Shown here piece after piece: positions 36,671 to 46,101 of a stretch of 64,000 nt of DNA (position 1 is its first letter; each line of letters opens with the position of its first letter). The notes beneath the pieces are model-generated. The model saw nothing but the letters and a program-made list of their open reading frames with translations, was not told the origin of the DNA and did no database searches. Position numbers and translations under genes: made by a program. The stretch is from assembly GCA_017963125.1 (NCBI GenBank), contig JAGCUA010000069.1:151723-215722 (forward strand), given 5' to 3'. The DNA is from a bacterium. Lineage in GTDB: Bacteria > UBP6 > UBA1177.

Positions 36671-38032
36671 ATGAAAAAGATTGTTTTTTCAGTTTTAGCA
36701 CTGATTTTACTGGTATTTTTGGTTTCTTGCGAAGATTCCACCCTTCCGGATCTGCCTGATATGGACGAGTCTATGGATGTTGACGCTTTCGAGATCGGCG
36801 ACGAAGAAACGAACGATGACAGCGATCAAAATCCCGAAAACGACAGCAGTGAGCCGGCCGATGACAACGGTGAGACGAATATTCCCGATAACGATCCGAC
36901 GGAAAATCCTGATCCGGAGACTCCGGACGAAACTCCCGACGAAGAAATTTCTGAACCGGAAATCGCCGCTTCCCACCTCATTGTGGCGACAGTCGGCGGA
37001 TATGACGTTCCGATGAGCGGTCATGTTTACTATGCAAAAGATGGAAACCTTGCCAATTTCAAAGAGATCCCGGTCGCTGGCGGCATGGGCAGTTCCGACG
37101 GCGCGGATCTTAACGTAGCTGCATGGGAAAACGGTTTCGCGGTTGTCGGAAGACACGATTCCTCTTCTCTTTACTTTTTTACGCCCGATTTTGAGTTTGA
37201 AAGCGAAATTCAAATAAAACCGGATACTTACATAAATATGCAGGACATGGTTTACAACCCGTTCAAAGACGAATTCATCGTTTCTGCCCTCAATTTCGAT
37301 ACACCTTCATCAAAACAGCAGTATTCGAACAGGATTTTTGTTCTTAAAAAAGGAACTGAAAACAAGATTTCGGAACTTGAAATAAGTGACAATGAGTCGG
37401 CAAGTCCTGCCAAAATGAAGGTCGTCGGCAAAAAACTTTTTGTCGCTCTGCAGAATCTTGACAGCCACAACACTTCGGCAAAAGGAGAGATCGCGGTCGT
37501 TGACCTTGAGGATTATTCAGTTGAAAGAATCGCTCTACCGACAACGAATCCGACTGGAAAGATAGAGTATAACGCAAAAGTCGATAAAAACCACATCTAT
37601 CTTACGACAACAGGCAACTGGAAACAGGGTGACGGTGCACTTTTGCAAGTAAATATAAACACTTACGATGTCAAAAAAGTCTTAAGCGAATCCGAGGAGG
37701 AAAACAACATTCTTGACGGCGATTTCGTTGATCTATCCATTGCCGACAGCGGAGATTTTTTCATAATTTTTTCAAACAATATCCTTTACAACGACAACAG
37801 CCTTCTTCTCTACAAACCGAAAGAAGGCAAGATTTCCAAGATAGATTCAGGTCTCAACGCATTTGCGGCGAATCCGATAGATTACAGTTCCGTCAACGGA
37901 AAAATTTACTATTTTGTAGATAAAAAATCGGACACATATCTGAAGGCTCTTGACAGCGAAACATTCGATGAGACCGAACTGCTCCTTGAATACGGCCCGG
38001 CCGCTTTGAGAGTGAAATACGACTACAAGTGA
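36671..38032 (+). CDS. Lipoprotein with acidic/Pro linker and propeller-like body
   Basis: Start ATG 36671 begins a lipoprotein signal (MKKIVFSVLALILLVFLVSC), giving 453 residues. A linker of about 80 residues rich in Asp, Glu, Pro and Asn (PETPDETPDEE) follows. The body is beta-rich and starts SHLIVATVGGYDVPMSGHV, with repeated strand patterns like those of WD/YVTN propellers. I do not recognise the family. It ends 7 bases before the ammonia-lyase gene, so the two are probably co-transcribed. Confidence 0.8.
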   Translation: MKKIVFSVLALILLVFLVSCEDSTLPDLPDMDESMDVDAFEIGDEETNDDSDQNPENDSSEPADDNGETNIPDNDPTENPDPETPDETPDEEISEPEIAASHLIVATVGGYDVPMSGHVYYAKDGNLANFKEIPVAGGMGSSDGADLNVAAWENGFAVVGRHDSSSLYFFTPDFEFESEIQIKPDTYINMQDMVYNPFKDEFIVSALNFDTPSSKQQYSNRIFVLKKGTENKISELEISDNESASPAKMKVVGKKLFVALQNLDSHNTSAKGEIAVVDLEDYSVERIALPTTNPTGKIEYNAKVDKNHIYLTTTGNWKQGDGALLQVNINTYDVKKVLSESEEENNILDGDFVDLSIADSGDFFIIFSNNILYNDNSLLLYKPKEGKISKIDSGLNAFAANPIDYSSVNGKIYYFVDKKSDTYLKALDSETFDETELLLEYGPAALRVKYDYK

Positions 38033-38039
38033 GGGATAA

Positions 38040-39614
38040 ATGAAAATTGTAAACGGAAACAATTTAACGATCGAAGATGTATGCGATGTCGCATACAAAA
38101 ATGAACAAGTCGCCCTTCCCGAAGATAAAAAATTCTGGGAAACTCTCGAAAAATCGCGGAAATTCCTGGAAGATTACGTAAAAACCGGCGTTCCGGTATA
38201 TGGCGTTACGACCGATTTCGGCGACAGCTGCGACAACCAGATAAGCATTGACAAGGCTGGAGAGCTCCAGCGGACGATCTGCACTTACCACGGCATCGGC
38301 TTAGGCCCGAAATTCAGTCGCGTTACAGGTAGAGCGGTAGTTCTTGCGCGCCTCAACAGCAACGTGAAAGGCGGTCACTCGGCAATTCGCCCTGAACTTG
38401 CGAAAATGATGCTCACGCTTCTCAACAAAGACATAATTCCGGTGATCCCTCAGCTAGGTTCGGTCGGCGCTTCGGGAGATCTCACGCCTCTCAGCTACCT
38501 TGCGGCTGTCATCATGGGCGAACGCGACGTTTATTACAAAGGAAAAATCGTTCCTGCGGCGGAGGCTTTCAAAGCGGAAGGGATAAAACCGCTTCCGATC
38601 GAGGCAAAAGAAGGTCTGGCCCTTATGAACGGAACGAGCGTGATGAGCGCGGTTGCGGCTCTTGCATGGAAAAAAGCGGAAAGATTAGCCAGAATTTCGG
38701 ACTTTTTAACCGCTGTAACATCTGAGATCACACAGGGAAAGGACACTCCTTTCGCCGAAAAAGTAAGCGAAATCAAAAATCACCGCGGACAGTGCGATTC
38801 CGCGGCTTACATACGCGAAATCATTAGAGATTCCAAACGAGTTTTCAGATACGAGGATTTCCTTAAGAATAAAATCGATTCGATCGAAAACAAAGGCTTC
38901 ATCAAGCAGCAGAACAAGATCCAGGACAGATACTCGATCCGCTGTGCGCCGCAGATAACGGGTGTTTACCGTGACACTCTGCGCTTTGCCCGCGACCTCA
39001 TAACCGAAGAACTCAATTCAGCCAACGACAATCCGCTTGTCGATATCGAAAGCGGCAGACTTTTCAACACCGGAAACTTCTACGGCGGCCACATCTGCGC
39101 TGCATGCGACTACCTGCGGACGGCTTTGGCGAATATTGCCGACCTTTCCGACAAACAGGCCGAAGTCATAATCGACGGCAAATTCAACGGACTCACCGAA
39201 AACCTTATTCCCTTCACGCCGGAAGACCATCCGAGAGCGGGCTTAAGGCTCGGTTTCAAGGCAGTCCAGATAACGATAAGCGCGATCCGCGGCGAAATCA
39301 TGACCTATTCCTTCCCCGTCAGCATCACAAGCGCTCCGACAGAGGCTTTGAATCAGGACAAAGTCTCGATGGGAACGATTTCCGCACGCAAACTTGCCGA
39401 GCAGATCGACCTCGTATTTCTGCAGTTCGCAGCCCACATCCTCGCAGCGATGCAGGCGGTAGACCTTGCAGGAAAAGAGGAATTTTCCTCTTTCACGCGC
39501 AGAGTCCACGACGAGATCCGCAGGATCAGCGCATTCGTTGAAGACGACAGAGCTTTGGACAAAGAAGCCGAACTTACGGCAGAATGGCTCAAGACGACTG
39601 AGATCTTCGGGTAA
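38040..39614 (+). CDS. MIO-type aromatic amino acid ammonia-lyase (HutH/PAL/TAL family)
   Basis: The 524-residue protein has the MIO-forming triad Ala144-Ser145-Gly146 in GSVGASGDLTPLSYLA, the conserved catalytic Tyr54 in PVYGVTTDFG, NDNPLVD, and YSIRCAPQ. It removes ammonia from an aromatic amino acid. The residue pair that sets the substrate (Ser-His in histidine lyases, His-Leu in tyrosine, Phe-Leu in phenylalanine lyases) reads Tyr83-His84 here. Histidine is possible, but the substrate is open. No hutU, hutI or hutG lies nearby. TPLSYLA is also more typical of non-Hut family members. RBS GAGGGATAA precedes the ATG. Confidence 0.88.
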   Translation: MKIVNGNNLTIEDVCDVAYKNEQVALPEDKKFWETLEKSRKFLEDYVKTGVPVYGVTTDFGDSCDNQISIDKAGELQRTICTYHGIGLGPKFSRVTGRAVVLARLNSNVKGGHSAIRPELAKMMLTLLNKDIIPVIPQLGSVGASGDLTPLSYLAAVIMGERDVYYKGKIVPAAEAFKAEGIKPLPIEAKEGLALMNGTSVMSAVAALAWKKAERLARISDFLTAVTSEITQGKDTPFAEKVSEIKNHRGQCDSAAYIREIIRDSKRVFRYEDFLKNKIDSIENKGFIKQQNKIQDRYSIRCAPQITGVYRDTLRFARDLITEELNSANDNPLVDIESGRLFNTGNFYGGHICAACDYLRTALANIADLSDKQAEVIIDGKFNGLTENLIPFTPEDHPRAGLRLGFKAVQITISAIRGEIMTYSFPVSITSAPTEALNQDKVSMGTISARKLAEQIDLVFLQFAAHILAAMQAVDLAGKEEFSSFTRRVHDEIRRISAFVEDDRALDKEAELTAEWLKTTEIFG

Positions 39615-39645
39615 AATCACTCAATATCAGTAGTGTTCTATCGTT

Positions 39646-40302
39646 TTATTTTATTTCCCAGACAACCGTTACAGTATCCGTGACATCAATATCATCCGCC
39701 TCAATGTCAACATCTAAAGAGCAGCAGTCGTAGCTGATTCTTTTGCTGGCACGCAGGCTCACAGGTTCAGATTCTATTTTGAGTTCTCCCCAGGAATAGT
39801 TTATGGAAACAATTTCACCGAGTCTGACTCCGGCAGCTTTGGAAAGGACTTCGGCTTTGATTTTGGAATCTTCAACAGCTTTGGTGAGAAGTTTGTTTTT
39901 GACTTTTTCAATATCTTTCACCGTGTGGTGTATTGAAAATTCCACTTCGAGTCCGCAGACGGAAAGTTCGTAAAGAGTTCTGCCAAGCAGTTTGTTGTCA
40001 TTCTGGAATTCTATATATGTGTTATGCTCGAATTTATACCCGATAAATTTTCTTTTGTAGTTGTCGTTTTTGTCATACCAGGTTTTATATTCGGAATCGA
40101 TATTGAAATTTGTGGTTTTCAAATCTTTAGGGTTAAGTCCCGCTTTTTCAAAAACTTTTCTCAAAATTTCGGTTTCTGCGGCTGATTTTTTGAGGGTCTC
40201 TTCGTAAGTTTTGTAAATTCCTTCCGCCGTAATGTTGAGCCTGATAAGATCAGGTGCTACAGAGATTTTTCCTTTTCCTGTCACGCGGATCTGTCTTTCC
40301 AT
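39646..40302 (-). CDS. SIMPL-domain protein (DUF541)
   Basis: Start ATG 40302 has AGGAGG seven to eight bases upstream and gives 218 residues. The SIMPL pattern is visible: RQIRVTGKGKISVAPDLIRL at the start, then LKTTNFNIDSEYKT, VKDIEKVKNKLLTKAVEDSKIKAEVLSKAAGVRLG and a C-terminal DVTDTVTVVWEI strand. Many SIMPL proteins are exported, but no signal peptide is present here, so a cytoplasmic location is likely. Family function is poorly known. Confidence 0.88.
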   Translation of the reverse strand: MERQIRVTGKGKISVAPDLIRLNITAEGIYKTYEETLKKSAAETEILRKVFEKAGLNPKDLKTTNFNIDSEYKTWYDKNDNYKRKFIGYKFEHNTYIEFQNDNKLLGRTLYELSVCGLEVEFSIHHTVKDIEKVKNKLLTKAVEDSKIKAEVLSKAAGVRLGEIVSINYSWGELKIESEPVSLRASKRISYDCCSLDVDIEADDIDVTDTVTVVWEIK

Positions 40303-40651
40303 AATTTTCCTCCTTAAATAAAACAAAACACTAGAAAATAAAAGTGGCGTATTGCGGCAAAACTCAAATAAAACAAAGATGTTTGCCGAAAACAGCCAAA
40401 CTTAAAACTTAATTTTCTAAAAACGCAGTCATTTTATGTTCAAGAAGGAATATGTCAAATAAAAAATCTCTGAAAAATGGAAAAAGTTGATTTTACTGAC
40501 ACTTTTTTGTCAGCCAAGTTCCACAAAGCTTGTTCCACATTTCGAACACATACCATAAATAGTTGATATATTTCCGTAAACCGGCTATTCTACTGCGTTT
40601 TGGAGGTGTGATTAAAAGAATGGAATAAACACAACCGATACGGAGGCACAA
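40303..40651. other. Intergenic region between SIMPL and flavodoxin genes
   Basis: About 350 bases without a convincing gene. A hairpin CTGACA...TGTCAG lies at 40496-40513 and a promoter at 40563-40591. A 66-codon frame on the minus strand here lacks a ribosome site and overlaps the flavodoxin gene, so it is not called. Confidence 0.5.
40563..40591 (+). promoter_or_regulatory. Sigma-70 promoter of the flavodoxin gene
   Basis: TTGATA (40563-40568) and TATTCT (40586-40591) are separated by the ideal 17 bases. The transcript would have a leader of about 55 bases containing two GGAGG sites; the second (before ATG 40652) fits the flavodoxin start. Confidence 0.55.
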
Positions 40652-41134
40652 ATGAGCAAAAATTTGGTTATCTATTTCTCGGCAGGCGGTCACACGAAGC
40701 TGAAGGCGCTTCAGCTTGCAGATGCGATCGGAGCCGATCTTTTCGAGATCGAGCCGGTGAAGAAGTACACGAAGGCCGATCTTCTGTGGATGAATCCGCT
40801 TTCACGCAGTTTCCGCGAAGTCGCGACGAGAAAGAGCAAACGCCCTGAGATCGTCGATAAAAATCTCGATTTAACGGGCTATGACAAGATCTTTCTCGGC
40901 TTTCCGATCTGGGGCTGGGCAGCACCTTCAATCGTCAACGCTTTTTTGGAAAAGCACGATTTTTCTGGCAAAACCATCGTCGTTTTCGCAACAAGCGGCG
41001 GCACGACGAATCTTGACGGCAGTTTAAAATCGCTGAAACAGTCAGTTTCGGAGACAACTGTTCTGCAGGAAGGCAGAGTTCTCAACGGAGAATGGACAAA
41101 AGAAGAACTCGCCGACTGGGCAAAAGGCAGATAA
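40652..41134 (+). CDS. Flavodoxin-family protein
   Basis: The 160-residue protein has the flavodoxin beginning NLVIYFSAGGHTKLKA (FMN phosphate loop), GYDKIFLGFPIWGWAAP, and TIVVFATSGGTT. Short flavodoxins of this Flavodoxin_4 type act as NAD(P)H-linked quinone or electron-transfer flavoproteins. The loop has SAGGHT rather than the more common SxTGNT. GGAGG lies 5 bases before the ATG. Confidence 0.9.
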   Translation: MSKNLVIYFSAGGHTKLKALQLADAIGADLFEIEPVKKYTKADLLWMNPLSRSFREVATRKSKRPEIVDKNLDLTGYDKIFLGFPIWGWAAPSIVNAFLEKHDFSGKTIVVFATSGGTTNLDGSLKSLKQSVSETTVLQEGRVLNGEWTKEELADWAKGR

Positions 41135-41169
41135 CTTCAAAACGAACGCAACAAAAACCGGAGACCGAT

Positions 41170-42681
41170 ATGCTTTTGTTTTCAACAACGCTTGAAATAA
41201 ACAAGAATCTTACCAAATACGCTTTCGTGAGTTTGGTAATAAAATGGAATCAGACCAGCCCGTACGAAGAAAATATAATCAAGGGAATCAAATGGAACGA
41301 AGAGTACAATATCCGATACGGCAATGATAAACTATGGCTAGATATTCAGGAATACCGCAGGGAAAACATCGTTGCCGTACGTTACGAAAAGACAGATAAA
41401 GACGGGATCATCTGGACAAGCGACTATGTCGCGAATTTCAACGAAATGAAAATGTCTATCCGGCTTGAGAGAAGTTTTCTTGATACTGCGATAAATATCG
41501 ACAAGGCCTTTTCCACCCCCTATTTCATCACGATGCTGATAAAAAAAGGTTTTCTGAAAGAAGACAGTTTTCTTGAGATTTCTGACAAGCCGTTTTTTGC
41601 TGATGAAAAACACCTTGAAATTATCGCAAATGTTATAAACGGAAAGTCGGGGTACTCTCTCCCTGTGGTCTATGTTTCAAAAACAAGTCTCGATGAATAT
41701 CCGGTCGATGTACACGGACTTGCCGAAAGATTGAAAGGGGTAGCTCACGTAGTTGTGCAGAAAAGCATCTGCACGAACATGAAACTCAAGGAGATGACTT
41801 CCAACAAAAACGAAACTCTCGGCAGCATAGGGATTTATTTTCCCAACAATACACTTGAACAACACAGAAGATTCTTCTACCGCAAAGCTTCGGGCGCAGA
41901 CACACTGCTTTCAGAAAAAGTCATTCCTATAGTTATACTATATTGCAATTCGCGTATGACTGAAACGCTTTATACATGGCATGGTGTAAACAACGCACTG
42001 CTCAAAGACAGACTTGACAAAAAACGGGAAGAAAGACTTTCAATAGAAAATGCTCTGAGAGACGCCGAGGAGAAAAACGCCGAGATTCTTAATTCTTTGA
42101 GTGAAAAAGAGCGTGAAATCACAGAACGGGCATATGCCGAGGTAATGACTGAAGCAAACAAAATGATTGAATCGTTTGACGATGAGCAGCAGCGCTTTAA
42201 AAAACAGATCGAAGAACTTATGCTCGCAAACGAAAAACTGCAGAATGAGAACCAGAGACTGAAAAACAAACTTGATGCCCAAGATTCCCTGCCGCTACTT
42301 TTTATGGGCGACGAAAATGATTTTTACCCAGGTGAAGTGAAAGATATCATTCTTACTGTCCTGAATGACGCATTAGCAGGTTTGACACCTGATTCAAGGC
42401 GGTCTGACATCGTAAACGATATAATCCGGAATAATAATTTTCAGAAATTTACAGACCAGAAAGCGAATGAAATCAAACATCTGCTGAAAGACTACCGGAA
42501 AATGACTAACGCTATTCAAAAAGCCCTTACAGATCTCGGATTCGTAATAACCGACGAGGGAAAGCACTACAAAGTCACTTACTTTGCAGACGGCCGTTAT
42601 CACACTATTTTTTCAAAAACTGCGAGTGACTGGCGTGCCGGGAAAGAATCTGCCGCAGACACGATAAAAATGGCGTTCTGA
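41170..42681 (+). CDS. Unknown protein with coiled coil and C-terminal HicA-like segment
   Basis: Start ATG 41170 (GGAGA six bases upstream) gives 503 residues; a longer frame upstream overlaps the flavodoxin gene and lacks a ribosome site. The first 270 residues form a mixed alpha/beta part (WLDIQEYRREN, WTSDYVANFNEMKMSIRLER, SLPVVYVSK). A charged coiled coil covers roughly residues 300-395. The last part has an FYPGEVKDIIL segment and ends with GKHYKVTYFADGRYHTIFSK, which recalls the small RNA-binding HicA fold. I do not recognise the whole. Similar domain mixes occur in defence-associated proteins, but that is a guess. Confidence 0.7.
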   Translation: MLLFSTTLEINKNLTKYAFVSLVIKWNQTSPYEENIIKGIKWNEEYNIRYGNDKLWLDIQEYRRENIVAVRYEKTDKDGIIWTSDYVANFNEMKMSIRLERSFLDTAINIDKAFSTPYFITMLIKKGFLKEDSFLEISDKPFFADEKHLEIIANVINGKSGYSLPVVYVSKTSLDEYPVDVHGLAERLKGVAHVVVQKSICTNMKLKEMTSNKNETLGSIGIYFPNNTLEQHRRFFYRKASGADTLLSEKVIPIVILYCNSRMTETLYTWHGVNNALLKDRLDKKREERLSIENALRDAEEKNAEILNSLSEKEREITERAYAEVMTEANKMIESFDDEQQRFKKQIEELMLANEKLQNENQRLKNKLDAQDSLPLLFMGDENDFYPGEVKDIILTVLNDALAGLTPDSRRSDIVNDIIRNNNFQKFTDQKANEIKHLLKDYRKMTNAIQKALTDLGFVITDEGKHYKVTYFADGRYHTIFSKTASDWRAGKESAADTIKMAF

Positions 42682-42758
42682 AAATTTGAACACAAAAATC
42701 CAACAAACAGAAAAATTCTGAAATATTACAATAAAATAAAAATGTTACTTAAGTAAAG

Positions 42759-44414
42759 CTAGAGAACAACAGATTCTTTGTGAACACCGAAAACTTCTTC
42801 AAGGGTTCCCGCGATTTCACCGAGTGTCGCATACTGTTTTACGGCATCGAGGATCTTCGGCATAAGGTTGTCGCTGGTCTGAGCCGTAGCCTTGATGATC
42901 GCGAGGTGTCTCTTGACCGCGTCGTTGTCACGTGCTTCCTTGACAGCCTTGATTTTAGCGATCTGAGCGACCTGGATCGACGGATCGACTTTGAGAAGAT
43001 TTGCCGGAGCGGGTTCCTTGATCTGGAACTTGTTGACGCCGACAACGACCTGTTCGCCGCTTTCGACTTCAAGCTGATAATGGTATGCGCTGTCCTGGAT
43101 TTCCTGCTGGACGAAACCTTTTTCAATAGCTTCGACCATTCCGCCGAGTTCGTCGATTCTTGCGATGTATCCTTTAGCCTTTTCATAAATGCTGTCGGTA
43201 AGAGCTTCGATGTAGTAGCTTCCTGCGAGCGGGTCGATCGTGTCTGCAACACCGCTTTCGTAAGCGACGATCTGCTGTGTTCTGAGTGCGATCCTGACGC
43301 TGTCTTCGGTCGGAAGTGCAAGCGCCTCGTCACGGCTGTTGGTGTGGAGCGACTGAGTTCCGCCCAAAACTGCCGCGAGAGTCTGGATCGCAACACGGAC
43401 GATGTTGTTGTCGGGCTGCTGCGCGGTGAGAGTGCATCCTGCAGTCTGAGTGTGGAAACGGAGCATCTGCGATTTCGCGCTCTTCGAGTTGAAGCGGAAC
43501 TTCATGATCTCGGCCCAAAGCCTTCTTGCAGCACGGAATTTAGCGACTTCCTCAAGAAGGTTGTTGTTCGCGTTGAAGAAGAAGGAAAGACGCGGTGCGA
43601 AGACATCGACGTCAAGACCTGCCTTGATAGCGGCTTCGACGTAAGCGATACCGTCAGCAAGGGTGAAAGCGACTTCCTGGACCGCGTTCGAACCTGCTTC
43701 GCGGATGTGGTAACCAGAGATCGAAATCGTGTTCCACTTCGGAACGTTCTGCGCGCAGAAAGCGAAAATATCGGTGATAAGTCTCATCGAAGGCTTCGGC
43801 GGGAAGCGGTAAGTGCCTCTCGCGATGTATTCCTTGAGAATATCGTTCTGAATCGTTCCGGTGAGTTTGTCAGCCGAGAAACCCTGCTTTTCAGCAACTG
43901 CGATATACATCGAAAGAAGGACAGAAGCGGTTCCGTTGATGGTCATTGATGTCGAAACATCGCCAAGCGGAATACCGTCGAAAAGGATCTCCATATCTTT
44001 GAGAGAATCGATCGCAACGCCGACTTTTCCTACTTCGCCGTCACTCATCGGATGATCGGAGTCGTAACCGATCTGTGTCGGAAGGTCGAAAGCGACCGAA
44101 AGACCGGTCTGACCGTTGCCGAGAAGATATTTGTAACGTTTGTTCGATTCTTCAGCCGTTCCAAAACCTGCATACTGACGCATCGTCCAGAATCTGCCGC
44201 GGTACATTGTCGGCTGGACGCCTCTGGTAAACGGATATTCACCGGGCATGCCGCGTGTTTCCAAATATTTCTGATCTTCTTCAGCCGGAATGTAGAGCGG
44301 TTCTACCGTTTCACCGAACGATGTTTTGAAACGCTGCTTCCTTTCGGGAAACTTAGCGACTGCCTTGCCGTAACTTCCGGCTTTCCAATTCTCGAATGTC
44401 TCTTTTACTGTCAT
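42759..44414 (-). CDS. Methylmalonyl-CoA mutase large (catalytic) subunit
   Basis: The 551-residue protein contains the mutase TIM-barrel domain: [57 protein letters not shown] and [20 protein letters not shown]. It ends at the point where the B12-binding domain begins in full-length mutases, so it needs a separate cobalamin-binding subunit, which is not in the window. The family also includes isobutyryl- and ethylmalonyl-type mutases. The expected reaction is (R)-methylmalonyl-CoA to succinyl-CoA in propionate metabolism. AGGAG precedes the ATG. Confidence 0.92.
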   Translation of the reverse strand: MTVKETFENWKAGSYGKAVAKFPERKQRFKTSFGETVEPLYIPAEEDQKYLETRGMPGEYPFTRGVQPTMYRGRFWTMRQYAGFGTAEESNKRYKYLLGNGQTGLSVAFDLPTQIGYDSDHPMSDGEVGKVGVAIDSLKDMEILFDGIPLGDVSTSMTINGTASVLLSMYIAVAEKQGFSADKLTGTIQNDILKEYIARGTYRFPPKPSMRLITDIFAFCAQNVPKWNTISISGYHIREAGSNAVQEVAFTLADGIAYVEAAIKAGLDVDVFAPRLSFFFNANNNLLEEVAKFRAARRLWAEIMKFRFNSKSAKSQMLRFHTQTAGCTLTAQQPDNNIVRVAIQTLAAVLGGTQSLHTNSRDEALALPTEDSVRIALRTQQIVAYESGVADTIDPLAGSYYIEALTDSIYEKAKGYIARIDELGGMVEAIEKGFVQQEIQDSAYHYQLEVESGEQVVVGVNKFQIKEPAPANLLKVDPSIQVAQIAKIKAVKEARDNDAVKRHLAIIKATAQTSDNLMPKILDAVKQYATLGEIAGTLEEVFGVHKESVVL

Positions 44415-44509
44415 TTTTAACTCCTAAATTAAGTGAAAAAACTCGAAATCGCGCGATTTTATTTAGCGCGCGGGAAAATGCAAAGAAAACCGTTATTTTT
44501 GCGATTTAA

Positions 44510-44543
44510 TTGTTATTAAGCGGCTTTTCTGTAAAATAGCCGC
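44510..44543 (+). promoter_or_regulatory. Candidate promoter with inverted-repeat operator before the ASST genes
   Basis: TTGTTA (44510-44515) and TAAAAT (44532-44537) are 16 bases apart. An inverted repeat GCGGCT/AGCCGC (44520-44525 and 44538-44543) encloses the -10 box, so a repressor site or a hairpin is possible. Confidence 0.4.
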
Positions 44544-44571
44544 GTTGATTTTTTGATGTTTGGAAGTGATC

Positions 44572-46101
44572 ATGCGTAGATTTTCAGTAATATTTTTTAT
44601 GTTTGCACTGATTTTTTCTGTTTCGTGCGAGAACAAAGTTTCAATTCCATCACAAGAAATTTCTGATGATGACAGCGATATTGTTTCGGACAACGACACT
44701 GCGGAACTTCCTGATGATGATTCCGACGCTGTTCAAGGACCTCTTTTCAATCTGAAAGTTGAGAAAAACGAAAAAAACGTTCTTTCGTGCAGACTGACAT
44801 TCTCGACAAAAGACGAGAGAAAAACTTTCGTAAAATATTATTCCCCCACTCATTCCGGCTATAAAATTAGTGAAGATTCGGCCAAAAACGAGCACTATTT
44901 TTTCCTTTGGGGAATGCGCGAAAATCGTAATTACACTATCGAGATCTATTCCGATGAAGAAACGCCGGAACTTCTTGCAACAACTGATTTTTATTCCGGA
45001 AATGTGCCTGAATCCGTATACCCGGTCTATCTTGTGACTAATGAAAAAGAAAGGGTGATGCGAGGTTTTGTTTTGTTTTCGCAAGTCTCAGACAACAGTT
45101 TGGAACCCGCTTCAATCGTAATGATAGACAACGACGGATTTCCTGTCTGGTATTACGAACACGACACTCCGGGATTTGCGGATTTGGAAGATCCTGAATT
45201 TATTAAAGAAACCAATCATATTTTTGTAGGGGTCCACAAATATCCGAGTATGGCCGAAATTCCTGTCGAAGACGGAATAGAAATAGATCTTGAAGGTAAT
45301 ATCATTTGGAAATCTCCTGAAATTGCCGGTTCTTATTACAGCGAAACAAGCTGGCATCACGATTACAAACTTCTCGATGACGGAACTATTCTTTTCCTTC
45401 AGGCAATCTATGACAATAACGTTATAACTGACAGAATAGTGAATGTCGACAGAGACTACAACGAACTTTGGAATTGGGGATATCCAGATTCTCCAGACTA
45501 TTTCAATACTATAACATGTGTCGATCCTGAGGCGGAATGGTGCGACTGGACACACTCGAATACCGCTTTTCCGGATAAAGACAAGCGCTTTATTTATTTT
45601 AACGCACGCCGTCTCGGCTTTTACAAAATGGATATGGCAACAAAAGAAATTGTATGGAAGTTCGGTAAAGACGGCAGTTTCACCATGCTTTCAGATAATA
45701 TATATCCATGGCCAGATTATCCTCACGACCCAAAAATACGCGAAGACGGAAAAGCTCTGCTTTTTTACGACAATGCTTGGGAAGAACGCACATACTCGAG
45801 AGTTATCGAATATATTTTTGACGAAGATTCCATGACTGCTGAAATTTCTTTCGAGTTTGACGGATTCAGTTCGGGTCGAGGCTGGCTCGCACCGGCATGG
45901 GGAGATGCCGATTACCTTGAAAACGGCAATATTTTCGTAACAAAAGGAATGGTAAGCAGACCTGAAAATTCTTCTCTTTTCGAGCTTACGCGAGACGGTC
46001 AGGTCGTATGGGAACTTTATACCGAAATGAATGACGATTTTATGGTGGAAATTTACAACGCGGATAAATTTGTTCCTCCGCTGGAGTTTTTAGATGAATA
46101 A
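44572..46101 (+). CDS. Arylsulfotransferase (ASST)-like lipoprotein, copy 1
   Basis: Start ATG 44572 with GGAAG upstream gives 509 residues. A lipoprotein signal ends in SVSC and an Asp/Ser linker follows. Residues from about 150 on show the ASST propeller: DGFPVWYYEHD, SWHHDYKLLDDGTILFLQ, CDWTHSNTAF, KEIVWKFGKDG and YPHDPKIREDG. In characterised ASST enzymes conserved histidines in such motifs accept sulfate from an aryl sulfate ester and pass it to a phenol. The family match is good, but the activity of these lipid-anchored versions is unknown. The stop overlaps the start of copy 2 by 8 bases. Confidence 0.88.
   Translation: MRRFSVIFFMFALIFSVSCENKVSIPSQEISDDDSDIVSDNDTAELPDDDSDAVQGPLFNLKVEKNEKNVLSCRLTFSTKDERKTFVKYYSPTHSGYKISEDSAKNEHYFFLWGMRENRNYTIEIYSDEETPELLATTDFYSGNVPESVYPVYLVTNEKERVMRGFVLFSQVSDNSLEPASIVMIDNDGFPVWYYEHDTPGFADLEDPEFIKETNHIFVGVHKYPSMAEIPVEDGIEIDLEGNIIWKSPEIAGSYYSETSWHHDYKLLDDGTILFLQAIYDNNVITDRIVNVDRDYNELWNWGYPDSPDYFNTITCVDPEAEWCDWTHSNTAFPDKDKRFIYFNARRLGFYKMDMATKEIVWKFGKDGSFTMLSDNIYPWPDYPHDPKIREDGKALLFYDNAWEERTYSRVIEYIFDEDSMTAEISFEFDGFSSGRGWLAPAWGDADYLENGNIFVTKGMVSRPENSSLFELTRDGQVVWELYTEMNDDFMVEIYNADKFVPPLEFLDE

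Noticed and set aside
40603-40629. Possible leader peptide after a GGAGG before the flavodoxin gene
   Set aside because: The GTG or ATG starts give only a 2-7 codon peptide with poor spacing; nothing suggests attenuation.
40493-40693. Minus-strand frame of 66 codons before the flavodoxin gene
   Set aside because: It overlaps the flavodoxin promoter and start, with no ribosome site and no recognisable protein pattern.
42780-43949. Plus-strand frame of 389 codons
   Set aside because: It is antisense to methylmalonyl-CoA mutase and shows no start signals; its length reflects codon bias of the real gene.
44446-44475. Hairpin CGCGC...GCGCG upstream of the mutase gene
   Set aside because: Short GC arms with a long AT loop and no T-run; no regulator nearby. 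Too weak to list as an operator.
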